Source: Pseudaquabacterium inlustre | Lineage (GTDB): Bacteria; Pseudomonadota; Gammaproteobacteria; Burkholderiales; Burkholderiaceae_C | Length of the DNA: 64,000 nt | Assembly: GCF_038066595.1 (NCBI RefSeq) | Contig: NZ_JBBUTH010000003.1 | Location: 124,001 to 188,000, forward strand | Reading direction: 5' to 3' | Part shown: piece after piece, positions 25,494 through 33,075 of the stretch | Layout of the letters: each line of letters begins with the position of its first letter | Numbering within the stretch: the first letter of the stretch is position 1 | The notes under the pieces: model-generated | What the model saw: only the letters and a program-made list of their open reading frames with translations | What the model was told of the DNA's origin: nothing | Databases searched by the model: none | Program-made: the position numbers and the translations under genes

Positions 25494-26157
25494 TCCCGCT
25501 GCCCTGGCCCTGGCCGAAGCGGCTGCGCCGGCGCAGCCGGCGCGTCCGTCCCGCCGCCTGGTGCTGGGCCTGGTGGCCTTCGTGCTGGTGTTCGGCGCGG
25601 CCGGCTATGCCTGGCGCGGCCACCCGGCGGGCTGGCAGGCCGGCCCGGCCGACAGCGCGGCCAATGCGCCGCACCAGTTCGGCCCTGCGCAGTTCGAGGC
25701 CATGGCCGCCCGCCTGGCCGAGCGCCTGCAGCGTGAGCCCGGTGACGCCGAGGGCTGGGCCATGCTGGGCCGCTCGTACGCGGTGCTGGGCAAGCCCCAG
25801 CAATCGCTGGCGGCCTACCAGCGCGTGGTGGCACTGCGGCCCGACGATGCCCAGGCCCTGGCCGATCTGGCCGATGCCACCGGCGCGGTGCAGAACCGCC
25901 AGCTGGCTGGCGAGCCCGCGCGCCTGGTGGCCCGCGCGCTGCAACTGGACCCCGACAACGTCAAGGCCCTGGCGCTGGCCGGCACCATCGCCTTCGACCG
26001 TGGCGACAAGGCGCTGGCGGCGCAGCACTGGGCGCGTGCGCTGAAGCAGGTGGAGCCGGGCAGCGCCATCGCCCAGCGCCTGCAGGGCGCGTTGGCGGAT
26101 GCGCAAGGGGATGCACAAGGGGATGCGCAAGGCGGCGCATCCGGCCGCCCGCGGTGA
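25474..26157 (+). CDS. ccmI: TPR apocytochrome c chaperone CcmI (short form)
   Basis: This 227-residue protein has one N-terminal membrane helix (LVLGLVAFVLVFGAAGYAW) and TPR repeats from about residue 70 (EGWAMLGRSYAVLGKPQQSLAAYQRVVALRPDD, then a second set ending LDPDNVKALALAGTIAFDRGD). It would hold apocytochrome c for CcmFH. It overlaps ccmH by 20 bases. The C-terminus ends in a short DAQG repeat encoded by a 12-base tandem repeat. It is the last ccm gene. Confidence 0.88.
   Translation: MTTSPADPAALALAEAAAPAQPARPSRRLVLGLVAFVLVFGAAGYAWRGHPAGWQAGPADSAANAPHQFGPAQFEAMAARLAERLQREPGDAEGWAMLGRSYAVLGKPQQSLAAYQRVVALRPDDAQALADLADATGAVQNRQLAGEPARLVARALQLDPDNVKALALAGTIAFDRGDKALAAQHWARALKQVEPGSAIAQRLQGALADAQGDAQGDAQGGASGRPR
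26098..26133 (+). repeat. Three tandem 12-base units at the 3' end of ccmI
   Basis: Units at 26098-26109, 26110-26121 and 26122-26133 (consensus GATGCRCAAGGG) encode DAQG three times. They are in frame, so slippage would change the tail length without a frameshift. Confidence 0.8.
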
Positions 26158-26164
26158 GCTTGCC

Positions 26165-27061
26165 TCAGCCGTTCACCTTCAGGTCGAGGCTGCCCACGGC
26201 CAGCCGCAGTGACACGCCGGGCAGCGCCTCGTCACCACCGCCCAGGGCCTCCTCGCTGTAGCCCAGCAGGCCGCAACCGCTGAGCGTCAGGCTGGCCAGC
26301 ACGTTCTTCTGCGTGGCATCCGGCAGGTCGATGGTCAGCGACAGGTACTCGCTGTCGGCGATCACGCCGTCGGCGATGGTCTTGCCCACCCAGGCCAGCG
26401 CGGCGTCGCGGCCGGCGGCCGCCAGGTCCAGGCGCACCTCGCCCATCTGCACCGAGCTCTGGTGCCGGCTGGGCAGGCGGCCCAGGCCGTGCGCCTCCTC
26501 GGCCAGCCGAGCACTCACCGTCGGCAGGGCCACGCGCGTCACCCAGCGGCTGTCGAAGGGCAGGCCCTGCACGCGGTAGTTGCACCGCAGCGGGCCCTTC
26601 TTGCGCACGGTGGTGGCGCCGGGCACGGCCTCGGCGCTGACCTTGGGATAGCTCACGGCGCCGGGCTGCCAGGTCAGGCCAATGGTGAACGGCAGCTTGC
26701 TGGTGGCGTCCAGCGTGGGCAGGCGCAGTTCGGTGAGCCAGCCGTCGCTCCAGGCGATGCGGCGGTTGAGCTTCAGATCGATGTCGAACATCAGGCCGGC
26801 GCCGGCACGCGCAACGCCATTGGCGCGCGGCAGCGACAGCGCCCAGTCCAGCAGCGGGCCGGGCTGGTGGAGGTCGAACTCGGCGGCCATCGGCGTGATG
26901 CCCACATTGGCCGCCAGGCGCGCCGCGCCGTTCGGGCCCAGCGGCGCCACCACCGTGTCGACCTGGTAGCCCGGCGGCTGCAGGCTGCGCAGCCAGCCGG
27001 CGAAGCGGCCGTCGAGTTCCAGGGCGGGCTGACGGGCATAACCGGGACGGGCGATGGCCAT
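26165..27061 (-). CDS. Uncharacterised protein with two related halves
   Basis: I do not recognise this 298-residue protein. It has no signal peptide or membrane segment and starts after an AGGAG site. Two stretches look like copies of one another. Residues about 60-150 have FDLHQPGPLLDW, then DIDLKLNRRIAWSDGWLTELRLPTL and a TIGLTWQPG end. Residues about 205-298 have LDLAAAGRDAALAW, then LTIDLPDATQKNVLASLTLSGCGLL and LRLAVGSLDL. The strand-turn-W pattern in each half is distantly like the T4 gp19/tail-tube fold found in phage tails and contractile injection systems. No phage or injection-system gene is nearby. That resemblance is an impression only. Confidence 0.5.
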   Translation of the reverse strand: MAIARPGYARQPALELDGRFAGWLRSLQPPGYQVDTVVAPLGPNGAARLAANVGITPMAAEFDLHQPGPLLDWALSLPRANGVARAGAGLMFDIDLKLNRRIAWSDGWLTELRLPTLDATSKLPFTIGLTWQPGAVSYPKVSAEAVPGATTVRKKGPLRCNYRVQGLPFDSRWVTRVALPTVSARLAEEAHGLGRLPSRHQSSVQMGEVRLDLAAAGRDAALAWVGKTIADGVIADSEYLSLTIDLPDATQKNVLASLTLSGCGLLGYSEEALGGGDEALPGVSLRLAVGSLDLKVNG

Positions 27062-27154
27062 GGCGGCTCCTGCAAGGGCGGGCGGCCAGCATAGCCCGCG
27101 CGCCCCGGCCTGGCCGCGCCCAGGCGCGCCACAGCTTGGGGGGGCGGCGTCGGT

Positions 27155-28558
27155 CTACAGCGTGTGCAGCGGCATGGGGGCCGAGTCGTCGCCGGTGTCG
27201 GCCCAGCGCGCGGCCGCGGCGGGCGGGATCTCGCCCGGCCGTGGCGCGGCCAGCATGTCGGGCGTGATCAGCACCACGCCGCGCGGGCTGACGTGGAAGC
27301 GCGCGCGGTCTTCATCCACGTTCAGCCCGGCGCGAAAGCCGTCGGGCAGCACGCAGCCCTTGTCGACGATGGCGCGCTGGAGCACCACGCGGCGGCCGAT
27401 CTGCACATTGGGCAGGATCACCGAGTCCTCGATCAGGCTGGCCTCGGCCACGCGCACCTTCGAGAACAGGATGGACCGCCGCACCGTGGCGCCGCTGACG
27501 ATGCAGCCGCCCGACACCAGCGAATCCATCGCGCTGCCGCGCCGGCCCTCGTCGTCGAACACGAACTTGGCCGGCGGCACCTGGCGCTGCAGGCTCAGGA
27601 TGGGCCATTCGTCGTCGTACAGGTTCAGCTCCGGCACCACATGGGTCAGGTCGAGGTTGGCCTCCCAGTACGCGTCCACCGTGCCCACATCGCGCCAGTA
27701 GGGCTGGTCGCCCACCATGTTGACGCAGCTCTCGGTGAAGCGGTGCGCCAGCACATGGTGGCCGCGCGCCACCAGGCGCGGGATGATGTCGTGGCCGAAG
27801 TCGTGGCGCGAGTCGGGGTTGGCCGCGTCGGCGGCCAGCTTCTCGCACAGGAACTCGGTGCCGAACACGTAGATGCCCATGCTGGCCAGGGCCCTGCCGG
27901 GCTTGCCCGGCATCGGCTGCGGCTGCGCCGGCTTCTCGGTGAAGGCGGTGATGCGGTCGGCCTCGTCCACGCTCATCACGCCGAAGCCGCGCGCCTGATC
28001 CAGCGGCACCTCGATGCAGGCCACCGTGGCATCGGCGCCAGCGGCGATGTGGTCGGCCAGCAGGCGCGCGTAGTCCATCTTGTAGACATGGTCGCCGGCC
28101 AGGATCAGCACGTACTCGGGCCGCGCCTCGCGCACGATCTCCAGGTTCTGCCACACGGCGTTGGCGGTGCCGCTGTACCAGCGCTCGTCGAGCTGCTGCT
28201 GCGCTGGCACCACGTCGATGAACTCGCCCAGCGCCGACTGCAGAAAGCCCCAGCCGCGCTCGATGTGGCGGATCAGGCTCTGCGCCTTGTACTGCGTGAG
28301 CACGCCAACGCGACGGATGCCCGAGTTGACGCAGTTGCTGAGCGCGAAGTCGATGATGTTGAGCTTGCCGGCAAAGGGCAGGGCCGGCTTGGCGCGCCGG
28401 TCGGTCAGCTGATAGAGCCGCGAGCCGCGGCCGCCGGCCAGCACCACGGCATAGACATGCTGCATGCGGTGCGCCAGATCGGCCGCCGCGCGGGCGGCGG
28501 TGGCCGGGGCCACCGGGTGCGGGGCGCGCGGCCGCGCCGGGGCGGGGCGTTGGGACAT
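27155..28558 (-). CDS. glgC: Glucose-1-phosphate adenylyltransferase
   Basis: This 467-residue ADP-glucose pyrophosphorylase makes the glucosyl donor for glycogen. It has VLAGGRGSRLYQLT at the nucleotide site, KPALPFAGKLNIIDFALSNC, the ILAGDHVYKMDY motif, FTEKPAQP around the glucose-1-phosphate Lys, and a left-handed beta-helix C-terminus (SGGCIVSGATVRRSILF). The start at 28558 follows an AAGGAGA site and gives a 30-residue Pro/Ala-rich N-terminal extension before the core, longer than in E. coli (431 residues). No other glycogen gene is in the window, so it stands alone here. Confidence 0.94.
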   Translation of the reverse strand: MSQRPAPARPRAPHPVAPATAARAAADLAHRMQHVYAVVLAGGRGSRLYQLTDRRAKPALPFAGKLNIIDFALSNCVNSGIRRVGVLTQYKAQSLIRHIERGWGFLQSALGEFIDVVPAQQQLDERWYSGTANAVWQNLEIVREARPEYVLILAGDHVYKMDYARLLADHIAAGADATVACIEVPLDQARGFGVMSVDEADRITAFTEKPAQPQPMPGKPGRALASMGIYVFGTEFLCEKLAADAANPDSRHDFGHDIIPRLVARGHHVLAHRFTESCVNMVGDQPYWRDVGTVDAYWEANLDLTHVVPELNLYDDEWPILSLQRQVPPAKFVFDDEGRRGSAMDSLVSGGCIVSGATVRRSILFSKVRVAEASLIEDSVILPNVQIGRRVVLQRAIVDKGCVLPDGFRAGLNVDEDRARFHVSPRGVVLITPDMLAAPRPGEIPPAAAARWADTGDDSAPMPLHTL

Positions 28559-28586
28559 GCGGGTCTCCTTCGCGTGGCCGTGGCGG

Positions 28587-28611
28587 CCTGCCGCGCAGGG
28601 TGAGCGGCAGG
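28587..28611 (-). promoter_or_regulatory. Leader hairpin upstream of glgC
   Basis: Perfect eight-base arms CCTGCCGC (28587-28594) and GCGGCAGG (28604-28611) with a nine-base loop lie 29-53 bases upstream of the glgC ATG. They would form a stable stem in the mRNA leader just upstream of the ribosome site. Confidence 0.35.
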
Positions 28612-28722
28612 CGTGACGGCGTCTTGACGAGGCGCGATGCTGCACCGCCCCGTGCGCGGGCGCCAGGGGCGGGCATTGATCCATGTCATTCCCCGCGCCG
28701 GGCGTCAAGGAGGCCCCACGGC

Positions 28723-28743
28723 GCCGGCCAGGGGCATGCCGGC
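28723..28743 (-). terminator. Hairpin after the amidase gene
   Basis: GCCGGC at 28723-28728 and again at 28738-28743 can pair, with a nine-base loop, just past the amidase stop on the minus strand. It has no T-run. Confidence 0.3.
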
Positions 28744-28746
28744 CGT

Positions 28747-30234
28747 TCAGGGTGCGGGCGGGCGGCGGGCCAGCAGCTCGGCGGCCAGGGTCTCGTAGGC
28801 CGCGGCCGCCCGCAGCAGCCGTGCGTCGGCGCGCGGCGGCGCGATCAGCTGCAGCCCGGCCGGCCAGCGGCCGTTGGCATGGAAGCCGGCCGGCAGGCTG
28901 AGCGCCGGCGCCCCGGCGAAGGTGGCGTACAGCGTGCTCTCCATCCAGCGGTGGTAGGTGTCCATCGTGCGGCCGGCCACCTGCTGCGGCCAGCGCTCGC
29001 CGATGGCGAACGGCCACACCTGCGTGACCGGCAGGGCCAGCAGGTCCACGTGCTCGAACAGCGCCAGCATCGCCGCGTGCAGGCGCGTGCGCGTCTCACT
29101 GGCGCGCAGCAGGGTCATGGCGTCCAGGCCCTGGGCCTGGTCGTGCTCCCACAAGGCCTCGGGCTTGATGTGCGCGCGGGCCGGGCGCCCGTCGCGCGGC
29201 TGCAGCGCCAGCAGGCCGGCCACGCGCGGCGCCACCAGCGCGCGGCGCCACATCAGCCAGGCCTGCCACACGGCGTCCAGGTCGATGTCGAGGCGGGCCG
29301 GCAGCACCAGGGCGCCGGCGCCCTCGAAGCGCCGGAGCGCTGCTTCGCAGACCGGCAGGATGCCGCTTTCCACCGGCAGGTGGCCGCCCAGGTCGCCCAG
29401 CCAGCCGATGCGCAGGCCGCGCAGCGAGGCGGGGTCGGCATCGGCGGCGGTGAGCGTGAAGTCGGCGCCGTCGTCCAGCGACAGCGGTGCGCGCGCATCA
29501 TGGCCGGCTTGTGTGGCCAGCAGCGCGGCCAGGTCGCGCACCGTGCGTGCCATCGGGCCCTCGGTGCCCAGCTGGCTGATCCAGGTGTCGGCGGCCGGCC
29601 ACATCGGCACGCGGCCCTGGCTGGGGCGCAGGCCGAACACATGGTTCCAGGCCGCCGGGTTGCGCAGCGAGCCCATGAAGTCGGAGCCGTCGGCTACCGG
29701 CAGCAGGCGCTGGGCCAGGGCCACGGCCGCGCCGCCGCTGGAGCCGCCGCCGCTGACTGTGGCGTCCCAGGCGTTGGGCGTGGCGCCGAACACCGGGTTG
29801 AAGGTGTGCGAGCCCAGGCCCAGCTCGGGCATGTTGGTCTTGCCGATGACGATGGCGCCGGCCGCCTTCATGCGCGCGGCCATCAGGCCGTCGCGCGGGG
29901 CCACGGCATCGGCCAGCAGCGGGCTGCCCACGGTGGTGGCAAAGCCCTCGGCCATGGCCGCGTCCTTGATGGCCTGCGGGATGCCGTGCAGCCAGCCCCG
30001 GCTGTGCCCGCGGGCCAGCTCGGCGTCGCAGGCCTCGGCCTGGGCCAGCAGGCGCTCGTCGGGCGCCAGGTTGACGATGGCGTTGAGCGCCGGGTTCAGG
30101 CGGTGGATGCGCGCCAGGTAGGCGGCCATCACCTCGCGGCAGGACAGCCGGCGCGCGTGGATGGCGGCCGAGAGGGCGTGGGCGTCGAGGTCGGTGATCT
30201 CGCTCGCGTCGCAGGGCAGGGGGCTGGCGGTCAT
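28747..30234 (-). CDS. Amidase signature family hydrolase
   Basis: This 495-residue amidase signature enzyme has the Ser-cisSer-Lys triad: Lys in HGIPQAIKDAA, the cis-Ser in SGGGSSGGAAVALA and the nucleophile Ser in DGSDFMGSLRNPAAW. The position of the last motif and its NPAAWN ending resemble aliphatic and aryl amidases rather than GatA. There is no signal peptide, so it acts in the cytoplasm. It lies alone between a PEP-CTERM-like gene and glgC. The substrate is unknown. Confidence 0.88.
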   Translation of the reverse strand: MTASPLPCDASEITDLDAHALSAAIHARRLSCREVMAAYLARIHRLNPALNAIVNLAPDERLLAQAEACDAELARGHSRGWLHGIPQAIKDAAMAEGFATTVGSPLLADAVAPRDGLMAARMKAAGAIVIGKTNMPELGLGSHTFNPVFGATPNAWDATVSGGGSSGGAAVALAQRLLPVADGSDFMGSLRNPAAWNHVFGLRPSQGRVPMWPAADTWISQLGTEGPMARTVRDLAALLATQAGHDARAPLSLDDGADFTLTAADADPASLRGLRIGWLGDLGGHLPVESGILPVCEAALRRFEGAGALVLPARLDIDLDAVWQAWLMWRRALVAPRVAGLLALQPRDGRPARAHIKPEALWEHDQAQGLDAMTLLRASETRTRLHAAMLALFEHVDLLALPVTQVWPFAIGERWPQQVAGRTMDTYHRWMESTLYATFAGAPALSLPAGFHANGRWPAGLQLIAPPRADARLLRAAAAYETLAAELLARRPPAP

Positions 30235-30301
30235 GTCGCCAGCCTAACCCGCAGGCTGGCACATCCCCACCGGGATCAGCCCGGGGCGTGGGCCTGCCGC
30301 G

Positions 30302-31114
30302 TCAGCGCAGGCGGCGCACCGGCAGCGGCCGCACGCGCCGGCGCGACAGCCAGGGCAGGGCGATCAAGCCGGCCAGCAGCAGCGCACGCGGGTGCAGTTC
30401 GGGCACGCTGGCGGCGATGCCGCCGCCGGCGCCTGCGCTGCCGAGGTCGGGCAGACCGCTGGTCGCGGCCAGGGCCCAGCGCAGCGTGCCGCCGGCCACC
30501 AGGTAGTCGCCGATGCCGTCGCCGTACAGCGTCACGTCGGTCGCGCCGGCGCCGAAGGTGATGGCGCCGACGAAGTGCGTGAACTGGCCGTTGAGCGCCC
30601 AGCCGGGGTTGTCGGCCGCCGAGTGCGCGGTGCCCACGGCGACCGTGGCGCCGCCCTCGAAGGCGATGTACAGGCTGGAGGCGAAGCAGCAGGTGCCCCA
30701 GTCGCCGATCTCCAGACCGAAGGCGGTGACCGGCTGCGCGAAGTGGAAGCGCAGGCCCGAGCGGTCCACCGGCGCCTGCGGCTCCAGGCCGATGGCCCAG
30801 CCGCTCATGGCGCCGGGCAGGGCCAGCGTGCGCAGGGCCGCGTAGTCCTCGTCCACCAGGTGGGGCCGGCCGTCCAGCGCGGTGATGCGCACGCCGGGCA
30901 GGTCGAACTGGCGGGCGCCATCGGTCAGGTCGCGCAGGGTCTGGGTGTGCAGCGCAGCCGGCTGCGCCGCCACCGCGGCGTCGAAGGCGGCGATGCCCGA
31001 TGCCAGATCGGCCTGGATCACCGCCGGGGCGGCCAGGGCCAGGGCCGGGGCAGGCGCGCCCAGCGCGAACAGCAGGGCGCCGGCGGCGCACAGGGCGCGG
31101 AGCAGCGGGGTCAT
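30302..31114 (-). CDS. Secreted protein with a degenerate PEP-CTERM sorting tail
   Basis: This 270-residue exported protein has a clear Sec signal peptide (LLRALCAAGALLFALGAPAPALA). The middle part is rich in beta-forming residues, with FHFAQPVTAFGLEIGDWGTCCFASSLYIAF and a GDGIGDYLVAGG segment, like the lectin-like fold of many PEP-CTERM proteins. The C-terminus has the order VPELHPRALLLAGLIALPWLSRRR, that is a VPE-like motif, a membrane helix and an Arg cluster. The third motif residue is Leu instead of Pro, so it is a degenerate sorting signal. If still functional, an exosortase would cleave it and place the protein in or outside the outer membrane. Confidence 0.7.
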   Translation of the reverse strand: MTPLLRALCAAGALLFALGAPAPALALAAPAVIQADLASGIAAFDAAVAAQPAALHTQTLRDLTDGARQFDLPGVRITALDGRPHLVDEDYAALRTLALPGAMSGWAIGLEPQAPVDRSGLRFHFAQPVTAFGLEIGDWGTCCFASSLYIAFEGGATVAVGTAHSAADNPGWALNGQFTHFVGAITFGAGATDVTLYGDGIGDYLVAGGTLRWALAATSGLPDLGSAGAGGGIAASVPELHPRALLLAGLIALPWLSRRRVRPLPVRRLR

Positions 31115-31141
31115 CGGAAGGCGTCCTCGGGCGGCGGCCCG

Positions 31142-31157
31142 GGACAGCGCGCTGTCC
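31142..31157. promoter_or_regulatory. Perfect 16-base palindrome upstream of the PEP-CTERM-like gene
   Basis: GGACAGCG followed by CGCTGTCC is a perfect palindrome 27 bases before the ATG at 31114. A second stem (CGGGC-GGCG-GCCCG, 31128-31141) lies beside it. It may be an operator, or the two stems may end the upstream malonate transcript. Confidence 0.35.
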
Positions 31158-31289
31158 GGCCAGGTTCAGGCCGGGGGCGGTGCGTTCGGGCGGATGGCAA
31201 CAGGGCGCCAGTGTGGGCGCCGGGTGCCGGCCGCAAACCCGCGATGAGCGCGGGCTTTCCGGGGCGAATCCGCCGGGTGCGTCAGGCGC

Positions 31290-31517
31290 TCAGGGCGCGG
31301 CACCGGCGGCCAGCGCCTGCAGGCAGGCCAGGCACAGGCAGCCGGTGTAGCGTGCGCGCAGCGCGGCCTGCAGCGCCGGGGTGAGCTGCACCGTGGTGCA
31401 GGGGCAGGGCGCGGGGCCCTGCATGCCGCACTGGAAGCCACCGCCGCAGCGCGGGCAGCGGTCGGTGGCCGGGTTGGCGCCCGGCCCGTCGGGCTGCGGG
31501 GCGCCGGGCGTGGTCAC
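31290..31517 (-). CDS. Small cysteine-rich CWC-type protein
   Basis: This 75-residue protein carries nine Cys, arranged CPRCGGGFQCG, CPC and CLCLAC, the pattern of the cysteine-rich CWC family of probable zinc-binding proteins of unknown role. It starts with GTG overlapping the malonyl-CoA synthetase stop (GTGA), so it is coupled to the malonate operon as its last gene. The coupling may only be positional. Confidence 0.75.
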   Translation of the reverse strand: MTTPGAPQPDGPGANPATDRCPRCGGGFQCGMQGPAPCPCTTVQLTPALQAALRARYTGCLCLACLQALAAGAAP

Positions 31518-33067
31518 GCGAACAGGCCCTTGTGCTGGTCGCGCAGCAGGTTCTTCTGCACCTTGCCCATGGCGTTGCGCGGCAGGTCGGCCACCACGAA
31601 CAGGTGCTTGGGCACCTTGAAGTTGGCGATCTGTGTCTTGAGCTTGGCCACCATGGCGGCGGCGTCCAGCGTGGCGCCGGGCTTGGCCACCACCACGGCG
31701 ATCACGCCCTCGCCGAAGTCGGGGTGCGGCACGCCCACCACCGCGCTCTCGGCCACGCCGGGCATCTCGTTGATGAAGCCCTCGATCTCGGCCGGGTAGA
31801 CGTTGTAGCCGCCGCTGATGATCAGGTCCTTGCTGCGGCCCACGATGGTGATGAAGCCGTCGGCCGCGCGCTTGCCCACGTCGCCGGTCTTGAACCAGCG
31901 GCCGCCCGAGGCGTCGGTGGTGAACTCCTCGGCCGTCTTCTCGGGCATGCGCCAGTAGCCGGCGAACACGTTGGGGCCCTGCACCTGGATGTGGCCGATC
32001 TCGTCGGTGTCGCAGGCGTTGCCGTCGTCACGCACCACGCGCACGCCCACGCCGGGCAGGGCCGGGCCCACGGTGCCGCGCTGGCGCGCACCGTCCGTCG
32101 CGCGACAGGGGTTGCTGGTCAGCATCACCGTCTCGCTCATGCCGTAGCGCTCGAGAATGACGTGGCCGGTGCGCTCGGTCCAGGCGTCGAAGGTCTCGAC
32201 CAGCAGCGGTGCCGAGCCGCTGATGAACAGGCGCATGTGCGCGGTCTGCGCCTTCGTCAGCGCCGCCTCGCCCAGCATGCGCACGTACAGCGTGGGCACG
32301 CCCATGAACACCGTGGCGCGCGGGAACTGCGCGATCACCGTCTTGGGCTCGAACTTGTTCAGCCACAGCATCGTGCTGCCGTTGAGCAGCGCGCCATGGC
32401 TGGCGACGAACAGGCCGTGCACATGGAAGATCGGCAGCGCGTGGATCAGCACATCACGGGGCTGCCAGTCCCAGTACGACTTGAGCACCTGCGCGTTCGA
32501 CAACAGGTTGCCGTGGCTGAGCATGGCGCCCTTGCTGCGCCCGGTGGTGCCGCTGGTGTAGAGGATGGCGGCCAGTTCGTCGGCCTGCCTGACGGCCGGG
32601 GTGTGCTGGTCGCCGTGGTGCGCGGCGCGCTCCAGCAGGCTGCCCGTGCGGTCATCGCCCAGCGTGAACACATGCGCCGTGCCGCTGCTGAAGGCGATGC
32701 GGCTGACCCAGGTGAAGTTCTTCGGCGCGCACACCACCATCGCCGGCTCGGCATTGCCGATGAAGTAGGCGATCTCGGCTTCCTGGTAGGCCGTGTTCAG
32801 CGGCAGGAACACATGGCCGGCGCGCAGCACGGCCAGGTACAGCACCAGCGCTTCCACGCTCTTCTCGGTCTGCACGGCGATGCGGCTGGCCGGCGGCAGG
32901 GCCAGGCTGTCGATCAGGTTGGCCATCATGGCCGTGGCGCGGTCCAGGTCGCGCCAGCTGTAGACGCTGCCGGCGGCCGGGCCGTCCAGCACCTCGATGG
33001 CGGGCTTGTCCAGATCGGCCGGGAAGGCGGCGCGCAGCGCCGCGAAGAGGTTGTGGTTGTCGCTCAT
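31514..33067 (-). CDS. matB: Malonyl-CoA synthetase (MatB)
   Basis: This 517-residue acyl-CoA synthetase of the ANL superfamily would activate malonate to malonyl-CoA with ATP. The ATP motif is LYTSGTTGRSKGAM, followed by HGLFVASHGALL, the ERYGMSETVMLTSNP motif, the TGDVGKR hinge and the catalytic Lys near NAMGKVQKN. The substrate call rests on the MatB-like sequence and on the malonyl-CoA decarboxylase gene in the same operon. The start at 33067 begins the conserved MSDNHNLFAAL; it lies eight bases after the binding-protein stop. Confidence 0.9.
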   Translation of the reverse strand: MSDNHNLFAALRAAFPADLDKPAIEVLDGPAAGSVYSWRDLDRATAMMANLIDSLALPPASRIAVQTEKSVEALVLYLAVLRAGHVFLPLNTAYQEAEIAYFIGNAEPAMVVCAPKNFTWVSRIAFSSGTAHVFTLGDDRTGSLLERAAHHGDQHTPAVRQADELAAILYTSGTTGRSKGAMLSHGNLLSNAQVLKSYWDWQPRDVLIHALPIFHVHGLFVASHGALLNGSTMLWLNKFEPKTVIAQFPRATVFMGVPTLYVRMLGEAALTKAQTAHMRLFISGSAPLLVETFDAWTERTGHVILERYGMSETVMLTSNPCRATDGARQRGTVGPALPGVGVRVVRDDGNACDTDEIGHIQVQGPNVFAGYWRMPEKTAEEFTTDASGGRWFKTGDVGKRAADGFITIVGRSKDLIISGGYNVYPAEIEGFINEMPGVAESAVVGVPHPDFGEGVIAVVVAKPGATLDAAAMVAKLKTQIANFKVPKHLFVVADLPRNAMGKVQKNLLRDQHKGLFA

Positions 33068-33075
33068 CTTGTGTG

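Noticed and set aside
26165..27061. Reading the duplicated orphan protein as evidence of a prophage
   Set aside because: Neighbours are ccmI and glgC, with no integrase, capsid, portal or lysis gene and no att-like repeat. Base composition looks like the rest of the window.
31190..31215. Possible sigma-54 promoter upstream of the PEP-CTERM-like gene (TGGCGC...TTGC on the minus strand)
   Set aside because: The GG to GC distance is one base too short for a -24/-12 element and the -24 half is imperfect.
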